Positions 1 through 6,963 of a DNA stretch of 8,787 nt are shown one piece after another. The position numbers and the translations under genes are program-made. A model generated the notes under the pieces. It was not told where the DNA came from. It was given only the letters and a program-made list of their open reading frames with translations, and ran no database searches. The DNA is from Spirochaetes bacterium RBG_16_67_19 (GTDB taxonomy: Bacteria > Spirochaetota > Spirochaetia > SZUA-6 > DRHE01), in assembly GCA_001829505.1 (NCBI GenBank), contig MIBK01000181.1:1-8787 (forward strand). Direction: 5' to 3'. Within the stretch, counting starts at the first letter, position 1, and every line of letters begins with the position of its first letter.

Positions 1-758
1 AGGCGCTGCTTGCGCCGGCGCAGGCGCTCGTGGTCCTGGCGCATGAGGGCGGGGGGCTCCAGGATGCCCAGGCGTTCCAGGCGGGGGAAGATCACCTCCT
101 CCTCGCGGCGGTGATGGCTCTCGGCCTCCTGCAGCTGAGCGAGCAGGCGACGCAGGCGCTCCAGTTGGCGGCGCGCGGCCTCCAGCGACGGGGCGGCCTC
201 CAGCTCCCGCGCCACCTCGTCGAGGGAGTTCAGGGCGGCCAGGATGGACTGATGCTCCTCCATGAGCGTGCGCAGCGGGTGCGCGGCGGCGCTGGCCGGG
301 CCGAGGGAGGCCAGGCTGTCGCCCAGCACCTGCAGGTGCAGGCCGGCCAGGAGCTGGCGGATATCCGCCTGGCTCATGCCCTCCCGGGCCAGGTCCCGCT
401 CCAGCAGGGCCAGGGTGGCCACGTCCAGCACCCGCAGCAGGTCGCGGGCCTGCTCCTGGCCCTCCGGGCTCAGGGACCCCTGGCGCGCCTGGCGCAGAAG
501 CTCTTTCAGCTGCTCCCGCTTCTCGGCCGGCTGCGCTGTGCGGATCAGCTCCAGGACCCACTCCGCGGGCCCCTCCCGCAGGTAGTCGACGCGGAACTCG
601 CCGCCGGCCTTCAGGGCGTAGGCCAGGGGCAGGGGATTGAACTCCAGGCTCACCTGCACGCTGCCCCCGGTGCGCACCTCGTCCAGCGCGCCGAATAGCC
701 TGCGCTCGCGCTCCTCGCTGGACAGGCCCTTCAAGTCGATCAACTTCACCGTGGTCAT
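1..758 (-). CDS. DUF2249-DUF438-hemerythrin (HHE) domain protein, C-terminus cut by window edge
   Basis: The visible part is 252 residues starting at ATG 758, with AGGAG 7 nt upstream. Residues 1-73 resemble DUF2249, a small SirA-like domain: an IDLKGL opening, then a NPLPLAYAL stretch at 41-49. Residues about 78-150 are helical and resemble DUF438, including the REGMSQADIRQLL segment at 125-137. From H160 a hemerythrin-like metal-binding domain begins: HPLRTLMEEH (160-169), then HHRREEEVIFPRLE (215-228), then QDHER (241-245). H160, H169, H215, H216, E219/E220, H243 and E244 are candidate di-iron ligands. Family members often continue into a PAS domain, which would lie beyond the left edge. 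Proteins of this type are linked to oxygen, nitric oxide or iron handling, but the role here is inferred. The gene follows the Rrf2 regulator after 21 nt with no promoter visible between them, so it is probably its co-transcribed partner. The domain calls come from motif recognition; the HHE part is the surest. Confidence 0.82.
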   Translation of the reverse strand, partial: MTTVKLIDLKGLSSEERERRLFGALDEVRTGGSVQVSLEFNPLPLAYALKAGGEFRVDYLREGPAEWVLELIRTAQPAEKREQLKELLRQARQGSLSPEGQEQARDLLRVLDVATLALLERDLAREGMSQADIRQLLAGLHLQVLGDSLASLGPASAAAHPLRTLMEEHQSILAALNSLDEVARELEAAPSLEAARRQLERLRRLLAQLQEAESHHRREEEVIFPRLERLGILEPPALMRQDHERLRRRKQR

Positions 759-765
759 GGCGGTA

Positions 766-770
766 CTCCT
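766..770 (-). promoter_or_regulatory. Ribosome binding site of the DUF438/HHE gene
   Basis: AGGAG lies 7 nt upstream of ATG 758, inside the 21-nt gap after the Rrf2 stop codon. It fixes the start of the hemerythrin-domain protein. Confidence 0.75.
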
Positions 771-779
771 CGCTTCACC

Positions 780-1226
780 TCAGGCGGTCACCTTGAGCCA
801 GGAATGCTCGCGGCGATTCTCCGCGATCTCCCGGGTCAGGTCGGCGATGGTGGTGCCCTGAAGAGCCTCAGCCATTTTCTGGCGGGCGGCGTCGAAAGCC
901 TTCTGCACGGGACAGCTCAGGCTCAACTCGCAGTGCCGGCGCATGTGCAGGCAGCCGTACAAGGGCAGGGAGCCTTCGACCGCCTCCACGACCTGGCGCA
1001 GGGTGAGCTCGCCGGCCGGGCGGGCCAGACGGTAGCCGCCCCCGGCGCCGCGCCGGCCCGTGATCAGGCCGCTGCGCGTCAGCATCTGAAAGATCTTGCG
1101 CATGTATTCCTTGGGCACCTTGATGGCCGCAGCGATGTCGGCCAGCAGGACGGCTTTCTCGCCGGCAGCGCGGGCCAGGTAGATCATTCCGTGGATGGCG
1201 TATTCGATGCTTACGGAAAACTGCAT
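780..1226 (-). CDS. Rrf2-family transcriptional regulator, probable Fe-S sensor (NsrR/IscR/RsrR-like)
   Basis: This 148-residue protein has the usual Rrf2 length. It opens with MQFSVSIEYAIHGM, has a winged helix-turn-helix at about 25-70 (LLADIAAAIKVPKEYMRKIF, then the wing GRRGAGGGYRLAR at 58-70), a dimerisation helix, and a cysteine cluster C92, C99 and C105. Three cysteines in this loop are the hallmark of cluster-binding Rrf2 proteins. The spacing (six then five intervening residues) is close to IscR and NsrR but not identical to the E. coli proteins as I remember them. E8 and H12 are also present; in RsrR the equivalent glutamate and histidine ligate the cluster, and in Streptomyces NsrR an aspartate at position 8 does. 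The start at ATG 1226 is supported by AGGGGG 6 nt upstream. The gene has its own promoter with an overlapping palindrome, suggesting autoregulation, and heads a two-gene unit with the hemerythrin-domain protein. I infer a redox, iron or nitric-oxide sensor, but the ligand is not determined by sequence, so I give no gene symbol. Confidence 0.92.
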   Translation of the reverse strand: MQFSVSIEYAIHGMIYLARAAGEKAVLLADIAAAIKVPKEYMRKIFQMLTRSGLITGRRGAGGGYRLARPAGELTLRQVVEAVEGSLPLYGCLHMRRHCELSLSCPVQKAFDAARQKMAEALQGTTIADLTREIAENRREHSWLKVTA

Positions 1227-1232
1227 TTCGTG

Positions 1233-1238
1233 CCCCCT
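1233..1238 (-). promoter_or_regulatory. Ribosome binding site of the Rrf2 gene
   Basis: AGGGGG lies 6 nt upstream of ATG 1226. The reading frame begins MQFSVSIEYA, the usual N-terminus of the family, so this start is well supported. Confidence 0.65.
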
Positions 1239-1250
1239 GCGCTATTTATA

Positions 1251-1280
1251 AGTGGATAAAAGGCATCCTATTTGTCCACT
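1251..1280 (-). promoter_or_regulatory. Palindromic operator, probable Rrf2 autoregulatory site
   Basis: The 30-bp imperfect inverted repeat reads AGTGGACAAA on one arm and, on the complement of the other, AGTGGATAAA: nine of ten positions match, around a 10-bp centre. A smaller perfect GGAT/ATCC pair (1254-1268) lies within it. The palindrome covers the last 3 nt of the -10 box and the expected transcription start, the usual place for a repressor site. The length fits an Rrf2 dimer, but the sequence does not match the IscR or NsrR consensus as I recall them. Assignment to the adjacent regulator is inference. Confidence 0.6.
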
Positions 1281-1306
1281 ATAAGCCGAAACTCCGGAAC
1301 TGTCAA
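1278..1306 (-). promoter_or_regulatory. Sigma70-type promoter of the Rrf2-hemerythrin unit
   Basis: On the minus strand the -35 hexamer TTGACA (1301-1306, exact consensus) is followed by a 17-nt spacer and the -10 hexamer TATAGT (1278-1283, one mismatch to TATAAT). Transcription should start near 1271, about 45 nt before the Rrf2 ATG. The -35 starts 18 nt after the GH31 stop, in the only AT-rich intergenic stretch of the window. Such a strong core promoter overlapped by a palindrome fits a gene held down by repression. Confidence 0.78.
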
Positions 1307-1324
1307 GTGCCGGGAGCCGCTGAC

Positions 1325-3751
1325 CTACGCCGGGCTGCCTTCTTCCGTGATCGTGACCGGCCCCGGGCCCGGAAGCACGAAGCGGCCGCCACGGCCAGGG
1401 ACCTCCGCGCCGCCGGCGCGCACCTGCGGCGCGATGAAGCCCCGCGGCTCCAGGCTCACTTCGTCGTAGGGCCAGGGATAGCCGCCTTCGCTGGTCCAGG
1501 AGAGGCTCCAGCCCTCGAGCGTCCGGGCCAGCCCGAAGCGGTCCAGCCGATGAGGCCCGTAGCCGTCGCCCGCGTCGCTGTACAGCAGGCCGCCGTCCGC
1601 ATCGGCGGACGCGGGGCGGAAGGAGATCAGTTCCAGCGCCCGGCGGCCCGACTCGACGCGCTCGACGGGCAGCACACTGCCGGCCCGGGCCAGCACGGGG
1701 ATGCGGTTCAGGGGAGCGTCCAGCTCGACCAGGCCGGGGCCGGCGTGGTGCCCGCCGCTCTCCAGCTCATGCCACTGCCCGGGCGGCAGGCGCACCTGGC
1801 GGCGAGTGGCGCCGGCCTCGAGCACCGGGGCGACCAGCAGGGCGTCGCCGAGCAGGAAAGCGTCGTCCGCGGCGCGCAGCTCCGCGCTGCCCGGATCCGC
1901 CCAGCATAGCGGGCGCACCGGAGGGGCGCCCGAAAGGCCGGCCTGCCAGGCCAGGGTGTACCAGCAGGGCAGCAGGCGATAGCGCAGCTGCAGGGCCTTC
2001 CGTAGGATCGCCTCCGCCTGGGGGCCGAACTCCCAGGGCTCCCGCCGGGGGAGGTACCAGGCGCTGTGGGTGCGGAAGAACGGCAGGAAGGAGGCGAGCT
2101 GGAACCAGCGGATGAACAGCTCCGTGGACGGCGGCTCCCCGCTGAACCCGCCCACGTCCGGGCCGGCGAAGGGATAGCCGGACAGGCCCAGGCCCAGCAC
2201 GGTGGCCAGGCTCTGGCGCAGGTTGTCCCAGCCGGTACGCATGTCCCCGGTCCAGGTCCAGGCATAGCGCTGGCCGCCGGCCCAGCCGGAGCGCGAGAGG
2301 ATGTAGGGCCGCCGTTGCGGCTGGCGGGCCCGCAGGGCCTCGAAGGCCGCCCGGTTCATGCCCAGGCCGTACTGGTTGTGCGCCTCGCGGTGGTCCCCGC
2401 CGCGGCCTTCCAGGGCGTGCCGGGTGCACAGGGGGAGGCTGGGGTCGCCGGCGGCGGAGAACAGGGCCGGCTCGTTCATGTCGTGCCAGAAGCCGTCGAT
2501 GCCCAGGTCCAGCAGCCGGTCGTACTGCCGCCCCCACCACTCCCGCGCGCGGGGCTCGGTGAAGTCGACCCAGGCCGCCCAGCCCGGCCAGCAGACCCCG
2601 GGCATGGGCCTGCCGTCCGGGCGGCGGCAGAACAGGCCCAGGCGCAATGCCTCGGCGTAGAGCTCGAAGCGCCGCTCCCTCTTGATGCCGGGATTCACAC
2701 TGGCCACCAGGTGCACCCCCCGCTCGCGCAGCTCCCCCGCCCAGGCGGGCAAGGAAGGGTAGCGCCGCAGGTCGGGGGTCAGGGTGCGGTAGCCGCGCAG
2801 GTAGTCGGCGTCCAGGTACAGGGCGCTGAGCGGCAGGTCGCGCCGTCGAAACTCTTCGGCGATACGCCGCATCTCCGCCTGGGTGCGGTAGCCCCACTGG
2901 GACTGCTGATAGCCCAGGGCCCAACGGGGAGGCAGGGGGACTCGCCCGGTCAGCTCGGTGTACAGCTCCAAAAGGCGGGCCGGGCTGCCGGCGGCCAGAT
3001 ACCAGCGCGCCGGGCCGCCGGCGAAGGCGAGCTCGGCCCGCTCCCCCAGCTCCAGGCGTCCGTCCCAGGGGTTGTCGTAGAAGGCCAGGCAGGCGCCGCC
3101 GGAGCCCAGGGTCAGATAGACCGGCAGGCAGAGGTACAGGGGGTCATCCCCGGGGCCGTATTTTCCTCCGGGGTCGCGGTTCCAGAAGCGGTAGCTTCCG
3201 GGCCTCAGGTTCAGGCGCGCGGCCCTCTCGCCCAACCCGACTACGGCCGCCTCCCGCTCCAGCTCCACGATCTGGCTCCAGCCGCTGCCATGGCGCAGCA
3301 CGGGCTGCTCGCGGCGCAAAAGCCGCGCCGGCCCGGCCGACTTCTGCCACAGCTCCAACACCCCGCCCTCGGCCAGGCGCAGCTCGTGCGACGGGCTGGC
3401 GAGCGACCAGCCCCCCTCCGGCTCCGACGCCAGAGTTGCGGGCACTTCCGGCCAATCCAGGCCCACCACGGCGGCGGAGGCGGCCAGCGGTGGGCCGTCC
3501 CAGGCCAGGGCCAGGAAGTCGGGGGCCAGGAACCGGACGGCGAGCTCCCCGCCGTCGTAGTGAAAGCGCGCACCGCCCTGGGCGGGCTGGGCGGAGCGCA
3601 GGCGCCCGCGCGGCCGTGTCTCCCGCGGGGGCTCCGCAGGCAGGTGGCGGGCGTCCAGCCGATCGCGGAGGCGGGCATAGCGCACCGCCCGCAGGGCATT
3701 GCCCAGCCCGGCCAGCCGGATTCCGTGCAGCGTTTCCAGGAGGTTGCGCAT
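1325..3751 (-). CDS. Glycoside hydrolase family 31 protein (alpha-glucosidase-like)
   Basis: The protein has 808 residues. After about 60 poorly conserved residues comes the N-terminal beta-sandwich, with GLGERA at 172-177 and a PLYLCLPVYL segment at 204-213. The catalytic barrel follows: WALGYQQSQWGY (277-288), YLDADYL (312-318, D316 probably in the -1 subsite), FWHDMNEPA (421-429) with nucleophile D424, SRSGWAGGQRYAWTWTGD (486-503) with acid/base D503, FAGPDVGGF (528-536) and FFRTHS (558-563). C-terminal beta domains complete a full-length, apparently intact enzyme. The expected activity is retaining hydrolysis or transfer on alpha-glucosides or related sugars; substrate is not readable, and alpha-xylosidase or transglucosidase activity is possible. 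There is no signal peptide, so it should be cytoplasmic. An in-frame stop at 3758-3760 limits the start to ATG 3751 or later. GGGGG abuts that ATG, too close for normal Shine-Dalgarno pairing, so translation may be coupled to the RND gene ending 6 nt upstream. That operon position is unusual. Confidence 0.95.
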   Translation of the reverse strand: MRNLLETLHGIRLAGLGNALRAVRYARLRDRLDARHLPAEPPRETRPRGRLRSAQPAQGGARFHYDGGELAVRFLAPDFLALAWDGPPLAASAAVVGLDWPEVPATLASEPEGGWSLASPSHELRLAEGGVLELWQKSAGPARLLRREQPVLRHGSGWSQIVELEREAAVVGLGERAARLNLRPGSYRFWNRDPGGKYGPGDDPLYLCLPVYLTLGSGGACLAFYDNPWDGRLELGERAELAFAGGPARWYLAAGSPARLLELYTELTGRVPLPPRWALGYQQSQWGYRTQAEMRRIAEEFRRRDLPLSALYLDADYLRGYRTLTPDLRRYPSLPAWAGELRERGVHLVASVNPGIKRERRFELYAEALRLGLFCRRPDGRPMPGVCWPGWAAWVDFTEPRAREWWGRQYDRLLDLGIDGFWHDMNEPALFSAAGDPSLPLCTRHALEGRGGDHREAHNQYGLGMNRAAFEALRARQPQRRPYILSRSGWAGGQRYAWTWTGDMRTGWDNLRQSLATVLGLGLSGYPFAGPDVGGFSGEPPSTELFIRWFQLASFLPFFRTHSAWYLPRREPWEFGPQAEAILRKALQLRYRLLPCWYTLAWQAGLSGAPPVRPLCWADPGSAELRAADDAFLLGDALLVAPVLEAGATRRQVRLPPGQWHELESGGHHAGPGLVELDAPLNRIPVLARAGSVLPVERVESGRRALELISFRPASADADGGLLYSDAGDGYGPHRLDRFGLARTLEGWSLSWTSEGGYPWPYDEVSLEPRGFIAPQVRAGGAEVPGRGGRFVLPGPGPVTITEEGSPA

Positions 3752-3757
3752 CCCCCA

Positions 3758-6700
3758 TCATACTCGCCGGGGGGGCCGTCCTCCAGCCACGGCTTCCGCC
3801 ACCGCGATGATTTCCTCCTGCTGCCTGCGCGCGCCGTGACCGTTGCCTTCGGTGCTCTTGCCCCTTTTCTGCGCCCACCAATCCTTGAAGCGGAACTTCA
3901 CGGTCAGCAGCGCCGGCACGATGACCAGCGTCGAAACCGTGGCGAAGGACAGGCCGAAGATCATGGCCCAGGCGAAGGCCTTCCAGAACTCCGACTGCTC
4001 CGAGCCGACCTGCACCGTGAAGGAGTGCACGTCGAAGCTCACCCCCAGGGCCATGGGCACCAGCCCCAGCACGGTGGTGATGGCGGTGAGCAGCACGGGA
4101 CGCAGGCGGATCTTGCCGGCCTGCACCACCGCCTCCCGCCAGGGTCCGCCCTGGCGGATCAGCAGGTTGGTGTAGTCCACCAGCACGATGCAGTTGTTCA
4201 CCGCCACCCCGGCCAGGGCGATGCAGCCGATGCCGGACATGATGATCACGAACTCCATGCCGCTCAGGGCGTAGCCCAGGAACACCCCGCCCATGGACAG
4301 GAACACGGAGATCAGGATGATGAACGGGTCGACGAAGGAGTTGAACTGCACGATCAGCACGGCGAAGATCAGGAACAGGGCGATGAGGAAGGCCTGCACC
4401 AGGAAATCCGTGGACTCCTGCTGGATCTGCAGGCCTTCGCCCGTGCCCACGGCGTATCCCGCGGGCAGGCTCAACCCGCCGACGCGCCCGGCGATGGCCG
4501 CCTTGACCTCGGCCTTGTTCTGCACGCCGGGTTTGAAATCCGCCCACACCTCGATGGCCCTCTGCAGGCCGGAGCGCTTGATCACCCCCACCGCGGAGCG
4601 GTAGCGGATCTCGGCCACCGCCTGGATGGGGATGCGCTCGTTGTTGTCGCCGGTGACCTGGAGGCTGGACAGGTGGTTCAGGCTGTCGCGGTACTCGTCC
4701 TGGTAGCGCACCACGATGTCGTACTCCTCGGAGTCCTGGCGGAAGCTGCCCACCGTGGCCCCGCTGATGCTGTTGCGGATGACCGAGGCGATCTGGACCG
4801 TGGAAAGCCCGTAGTAGGCCGCTTTCTGCCGGTCGATTTCCACGGCCACCTCCGGCCGGGCCGGCTCGTAGTCGCTGTTGATGAGCTTCAGCTCCGGATA
4901 GTCCTCCAGAATCCGCAGCACCTGTTCGGAGATGTCCCCCATCACCTGGTAGTCGCTGCCGGTGATCTGATAGGACACCGGGTGGCCCTGCGGCGGACCC
5001 ATGTCCAGCTCCTGGAAACCGACCTCCGCGCCGGGGAAGTCCTCCAGCGCTTTCTTGAGGTTCTCCGTGGCCTGCACGCCGCTCACCTCGCGCTGGAGGT
5101 AGGGTTTGAACTCGATGCGCACGGTCCCCTTGTGATATTCCTCCTGCCCGATGCCGAATCCGTCGCTGCTGGCGCCGGTGGTGACCTGCACGTGCTTCAC
5201 CGAGGCCTGAACCGCGGGGAGGATCTGCTCGATGCGGCGCACGTAGCGGTCGGTTTCCTCGAGCGGGGTGCCCTGCCGCGCCTCCAGGTTGATGACCGCG
5301 GTGGAGGGATCCAGCGACGGGAAGAAGATCGGCTCCTTTCCGAGCACCCCGTAAAGGAGGAAGCCGGCCAGGGCCACCCCCAGGGTGGCCAGGGTGGCCA
5401 GCCCCGGGCGCTTGAGGACCCAGCGCAGGCGCTTTTCGTACCACTTCTGGAAGCGGACGAAGCCGGCGCTGCCCTCCAGGATCTTGCGCTGGGCCCGGGC
5501 CGAGGTGCCCATGAACTGGGCGCAGAAGGTGGGGTTGATGGCCACGGCCACCACCAGGGAGGAGGTGAGCACGACGATGACCGTGATGGGCAGGTACTTC
5601 ATGAACTGGCCCATGATGCCGGGCATGAAGATGATGGGAAAGAAGGCCACCACCGTGGTGATGGTCGAGGAGATGATCGGTCCGGCCACTTCACTGGCGC
5701 CGTCGATCGCCGCCTGCTGCCGGGGTTTGCCCATGGAGGCGTGGCGGAAGATGTTCTCCACGATGACGATGCCGTTGTCCACCAGCATGCCCAGGGCCAT
5801 GATCAGGCTGAACAGCACGATCATGTTCAGGGTCACCCCCAGCAGCTGCAGGACGAAAAAGGACATCAGCATGGAGAAGGGGATGGCCAGGGACACGAAG
5901 AAGGAGTTGCGCAGGCCCAGGAACAGCAGGGTCACGGCCAGGACCAGCAGGAAGCCGGAGAACATGTTGTTCTCCAGGTCGCTGATCATGTCCTTGATTT
6001 CCTTGGAACCGTCATAGGAATAGGTGATCTGCGTGCCGGCCGGGAAGGCGGCCCGGGACCTTTCGATCTCCTTCTTGGCGGCGTCCACGACCTGGATGAG
6101 GTTCTGGCCGGTTCGCTTCTTCACCTCCAGGGAGATGGCCGGCTGGCCGTTCAGGCGGGAGTAGGTTTGCGGGTCCGCGGTCTGGAAGGCCACCGTGCCC
6201 AGGTCGGCCAGGCGGATCTTGACGGAGCCGGAGCGGATGACGATGTCCTGGAACAGAGCGGGATCGGTGATCTCCCCGGTCACCGCCAGGGCGTAGTTCT
6301 TGGCCGGATTCTTGAGGGTCCCCCCGGGGATGTTCGCGTTTTCGGCGCGGATGGCCCCGGCCACGTCGTCCAGGGTCAGGCCGTAGTGCCGCAGCTTGAG
6401 GGGATCCAGCTCCACGGCCACTTCCCTGGTCAGGTTGCCGGCCATGGTGACGTCCAGCACGCCGGCGACGCGCTTCAGCCGGTCCCGAAGCTCCCTGGCG
6501 GGCCGGTCGATGACTCCGCTGCCTTCGGCATGGGAAAGGGCCACGATGAAGACGGGCCAATCCGAGGAGTTCAGCTCCCGCACCTGGGGCTCCTCGGTGT
6601 CCTCCGGCAGGTCGGCTCTGGCCACGTCCACCCGCTCCTTCACCCGGCGCAGGGCGGTCTCCACCTGGGTATCGGCGGTGAACTCCACGAATATGGAGGA

Positions 6701-6958
6701 AACGCTCTGGGCGCTGGAGGAGGTGATCTTGGACAGCCCTTCCAGGCCGTCGATCTCCTCTTCGATGGGGATGGTGAGCAGGGATTCGATGTCCCTGGCC
6801 GAAACGCCCGGATAGACCGTGGTCACGAAGATCCAAGGCTGCTTGATCTCCGGGGTGGATTCCCGCGGCAGGCGGATGTAGGCCATGACCCCGACCACGA
6901 TGATCAGGGCGCAGGCGATGAAGACGGCATTGTGCTTCTTGATGAACAGCTTGATCAT
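3758..6958 (-). CDS. RND-family efflux transporter permease (AcrB/HAE1-like)
   Basis: This 1066-residue inner-membrane pump has the full RND length. It begins MIKLFIKKHN with TM1 at about 10-28, then a periplasmic porter domain with the usual PGVSARDIE (50-58) and ENANIPGG (206-213) segments. TM2-TM6 lie at about 332-480, with TM4 around MALGMLVDNGIVIVENI (387-403). A linker, TM7 at about 520-540, and a second periplasmic domain follow, then TM8-TM12 at about 852-1020 with GVAVNNCIVLVDYTN at 917-931 in TM10. It should export hydrophobic or amphipathic compounds using the proton (or ion) gradient. AcrB uses D407, D408 and K940 for proton coupling. By motif alignment these are D394, N395 and N921 here, so only one of the three is kept, though D928 supplies another acid in TM10. 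The last 40 or so residues are a hydrophilic cytoplasmic tail. The start is chosen at ATG 6958 because TM1 follows directly; the open frame upstream overlaps the adaptor gene. It lies between adaptor and GH31 genes with gaps of 5 and 6 nt. Substrate is unknown. Confidence 0.96.
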   Translation of the reverse strand: MIKLFIKKHNAVFIACALIIVVGVMAYIRLPRESTPEIKQPWIFVTTVYPGVSARDIESLLTIPIEEEIDGLEGLSKITSSSAQSVSSIFVEFTADTQVETALRRVKERVDVARADLPEDTEEPQVRELNSSDWPVFIVALSHAEGSGVIDRPARELRDRLKRVAGVLDVTMAGNLTREVAVELDPLKLRHYGLTLDDVAGAIRAENANIPGGTLKNPAKNYALAVTGEITDPALFQDIVIRSGSVKIRLADLGTVAFQTADPQTYSRLNGQPAISLEVKKRTGQNLIQVVDAAKKEIERSRAAFPAGTQITYSYDGSKEIKDMISDLENNMFSGFLLVLAVTLLFLGLRNSFFVSLAIPFSMLMSFFVLQLLGVTLNMIVLFSLIMALGMLVDNGIVIVENIFRHASMGKPRQQAAIDGASEVAGPIISSTITTVVAFFPIIFMPGIMGQFMKYLPITVIVVLTSSLVVAVAINPTFCAQFMGTSARAQRKILEGSAGFVRFQKWYEKRLRWVLKRPGLATLATLGVALAGFLLYGVLGKEPIFFPSLDPSTAVINLEARQGTPLEETDRYVRRIEQILPAVQASVKHVQVTTGASSDGFGIGQEEYHKGTVRIEFKPYLQREVSGVQATENLKKALEDFPGAEVGFQELDMGPPQGHPVSYQITGSDYQVMGDISEQVLRILEDYPELKLINSDYEPARPEVAVEIDRQKAAYYGLSTVQIASVIRNSISGATVGSFRQDSEEYDIVVRYQDEYRDSLNHLSSLQVTGDNNERIPIQAVAEIRYRSAVGVIKRSGLQRAIEVWADFKPGVQNKAEVKAAIAGRVGGLSLPAGYAVGTGEGLQIQQESTDFLVQAFLIALFLIFAVLIVQFNSFVDPFIILISVFLSMGGVFLGYALSGMEFVIIMSGIGCIALAGVAVNNCIVLVDYTNLLIRQGGPWREAVVQAGKIRLRPVLLTAITTVLGLVPMALGVSFDVHSFTVQVGSEQSEFWKAFAWAMIFGLSFATVSTLVIVPALLTVKFRFKDWWAQKRGKSTEGNGHGARRQQEEIIAVAEAVAGGRPPRRV

Positions 6959-6963
6959 GTTTT

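Noticed and set aside
30..698. Plus-strand open frame opposite the DUF438/HHE gene.
   Set aside because: Codon-aligned antisense of a clear coding gene; it ends at the complement of a CTA leucine codon. The frames at 804-1259 (opposite Rrf2) and 7009-7923 (opposite the adaptor) are explained the same way.
1307..1345. GC-rich CCGGG/GCCGGG motifs after the GH31 stop as a terminator.
   Set aside because: The copies are mostly direct repeats rather than a stable stem, and no T-run follows on the minus strand.
3756..3761. Two consecutive ATG codons just upstream of the GH31 start.
   Set aside because: Both are in a different frame from GH31 and lead into a low-complexity shadow frame. The GH31 frame has a stop at 3758-3760, leaving ATG 3751.
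5381..5400. Tandem 9-bp repeat (CAGGGTGGC twice).
   Set aside because: It encodes an in-frame Leu-Ala-Thr repeat at the start of TM7 of the RND pump, ordinary for a hydrophobic helix in GC-rich DNA.
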